The notes beneath the pieces are model-generated. The model saw nothing but the letters and a program-made list of their open reading frames with translations, was not told where the DNA came from and did not search any database. Below, one piece after another: positions 63,563 to 64,000 of a DNA stretch of 64,000 bases (position 1 is the first letter of the stretch; the number at the start of each line of letters is the position of its first letter). A program made the position numbers and the translations under genes. Source of the stretch: Neobacillus massiliamazoniensis (lineage in GTDB: Bacteria > Bacillota > Bacilli > Bacillales > Cytobacillaceae); assembly GCF_001048695.1 (NCBI RefSeq), contig NZ_CVRB01000002.1, positions 310,001-374,000 of the forward strand, read 5' to 3'.

Positions 63563-63799
63563 ATGACGGATATTTTAGAATCAAACGAGTACTCTACAGG
63601 CACTTCCATTCAATCTTTTAACATCATTGAAACGAGTGCCAATGCTGCAGGATTTGAAGTTCTTTTGGATATTGATTTAGACAGTGGTTACCAATTAGAG
63701 AGTGTTAAACTGAAAATTACACATGAAGACATGGAAGCGTATGAAACAAATGATATTCACGAAGGCGTGAAATATGCTTTAGGATTTTTTGATGATTAA
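63563..63799 (+). CDS. Conserved hypothetical small protein
   Basis: A 78-residue acidic protein (MTDILESNEYSTG at the start, GVKYALGFFDD at the end), predicted alpha/beta. I do not recognise it. GGAGG lies eleven bases before ATG 63563; a longer frame starts at 63545. No operon partner apart from the tiny ORF that follows. Confidence 0.62.
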   Translation: MTDILESNEYSTGTSIQSFNIIETSANAAGFEVLLDIDLDSGYQLESVKLKITHEDMEAYETNDIHEGVKYALGFFDD

Positions 63800-63848
63800 T
63801 GAGTGCTATCGTTTAGTCCTGGATTTTCATCATTAGGAGGCAATGGCT

Positions 63849-63959
63849 ATGAAAGAATACGAAAAGGCAAATGAAAAAATAAAAAAGAGCAGTAAGCAGA
63901 GTCAAGCTGAGGTAACTTTAAAATCAAAAAACAATGTTAAAGGAGATGACCGCCTTTAA
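63849..63959 (+). CDS. Small basic protein, 36 residues
   Basis: A short ORF (starts MKEYEKANEKIKK, ends NNVKGDDRL) with a strong AGGAGG eight bases before the ATG. It is highly charged, Lys-rich and without hydrophobic segments, like many small spore or stress peptides of Bacillus, but I cannot name it. It lies 49 bases after the preceding hypothetical gene. Confidence 0.55.
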   Translation: MKEYEKANEKIKKSSKQSQAEVTLKSKNNVKGDDRL

Positions 63960-64000
63960 TGGGGCATCTTCCTTCTTATGTTTATAAGAGTTTTGCCATA

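Overview
The window looks like chromosome from an AT-rich, Gram-positive, spore-forming-type Bacillaceae bacterium (Bacillus, Neobacillus or Mesobacillus-like; the genus cannot be fixed from sequence alone). Reasons: strong AGGAGG-type ribosome binding sites, frequent GTG and TTG starts, classical Rho-independent terminators, a preQ1-I riboswitch, cre-like boxes, and genes with direct Bacillus counterparts (mdxEFG, citA/citR, yrrT, luxS, potABCD, YjbI-type haemoglobin). No rRNA, tRNA, CRISPR or prophage was found.

Layout. 1-9.8 kb: maltodextrin use (ABC importer mdxEFG, LacI-type repressor, two GH13 glucosidases with different predicted linkage specificity, divergent neopullulanase). 9.9-13.6 kb: two AraC regulators, a truncated haemoglobin and an SDR. 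13.8-18.5 kb: a complete ECF vitamin-type importer (S, T, A, A'), cutC, and queT under a preQ1 riboswitch. 18.5-26.9 kb: small membrane or hypothetical proteins, DinB, VOC, citR/citA, an exonuclease, MarR and TetR/metallo-beta-lactamase units with visible operators, DoxX. 27.1-30.9 kb: potABCD, whose terminator has been split by an IS3-family element (31.0-32.7 kb). 32.8-39.2 kb: uridine phosphorylase, an ECF sigma/anti-sigma pair, and a 1104-residue secreted phosphoesterase that is visibly richer in GC than its surroundings. 39.9-49.2 kb: acetyltransferases, CPBP protease, signal peptidase, DinB proteins, MarR/DUF3147, and a Crp/Fnr regulator between two YdcZ exporters. 49.5-58.7 kb: polysaccharide deacetylase, a repeat-rich stretch, a glutamate symporter, ferritin-like and HIT proteins, an esterase, yrrT-luxS, and a small alarmone-hydrolase-like HD protein. 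58.7-64 kb: more transferases, an MFS exporter behind a leader that looks like a translational switch, an AlkZ-related protein and a Nudix hydrolase.

The less ordinary content is mostly outside the genes: three intergenic tandem arrays whose periods (52, 21/42 and 52 bp) are close to whole numbers of DNA turns; two near-identical 150-bp terminator-bearing sequences that may be small RNAs, separated by a GC-rich MITE-like element that recurs 740 bp on; a 13-bp dispersed repeat family; an IS inserted in the loop of a terminator; and the switch-like leader before the MFS gene with two tiny candidate leader peptides. Two short ORFs with good ribosome binding sites (35 and 36 residues) are also annotated.
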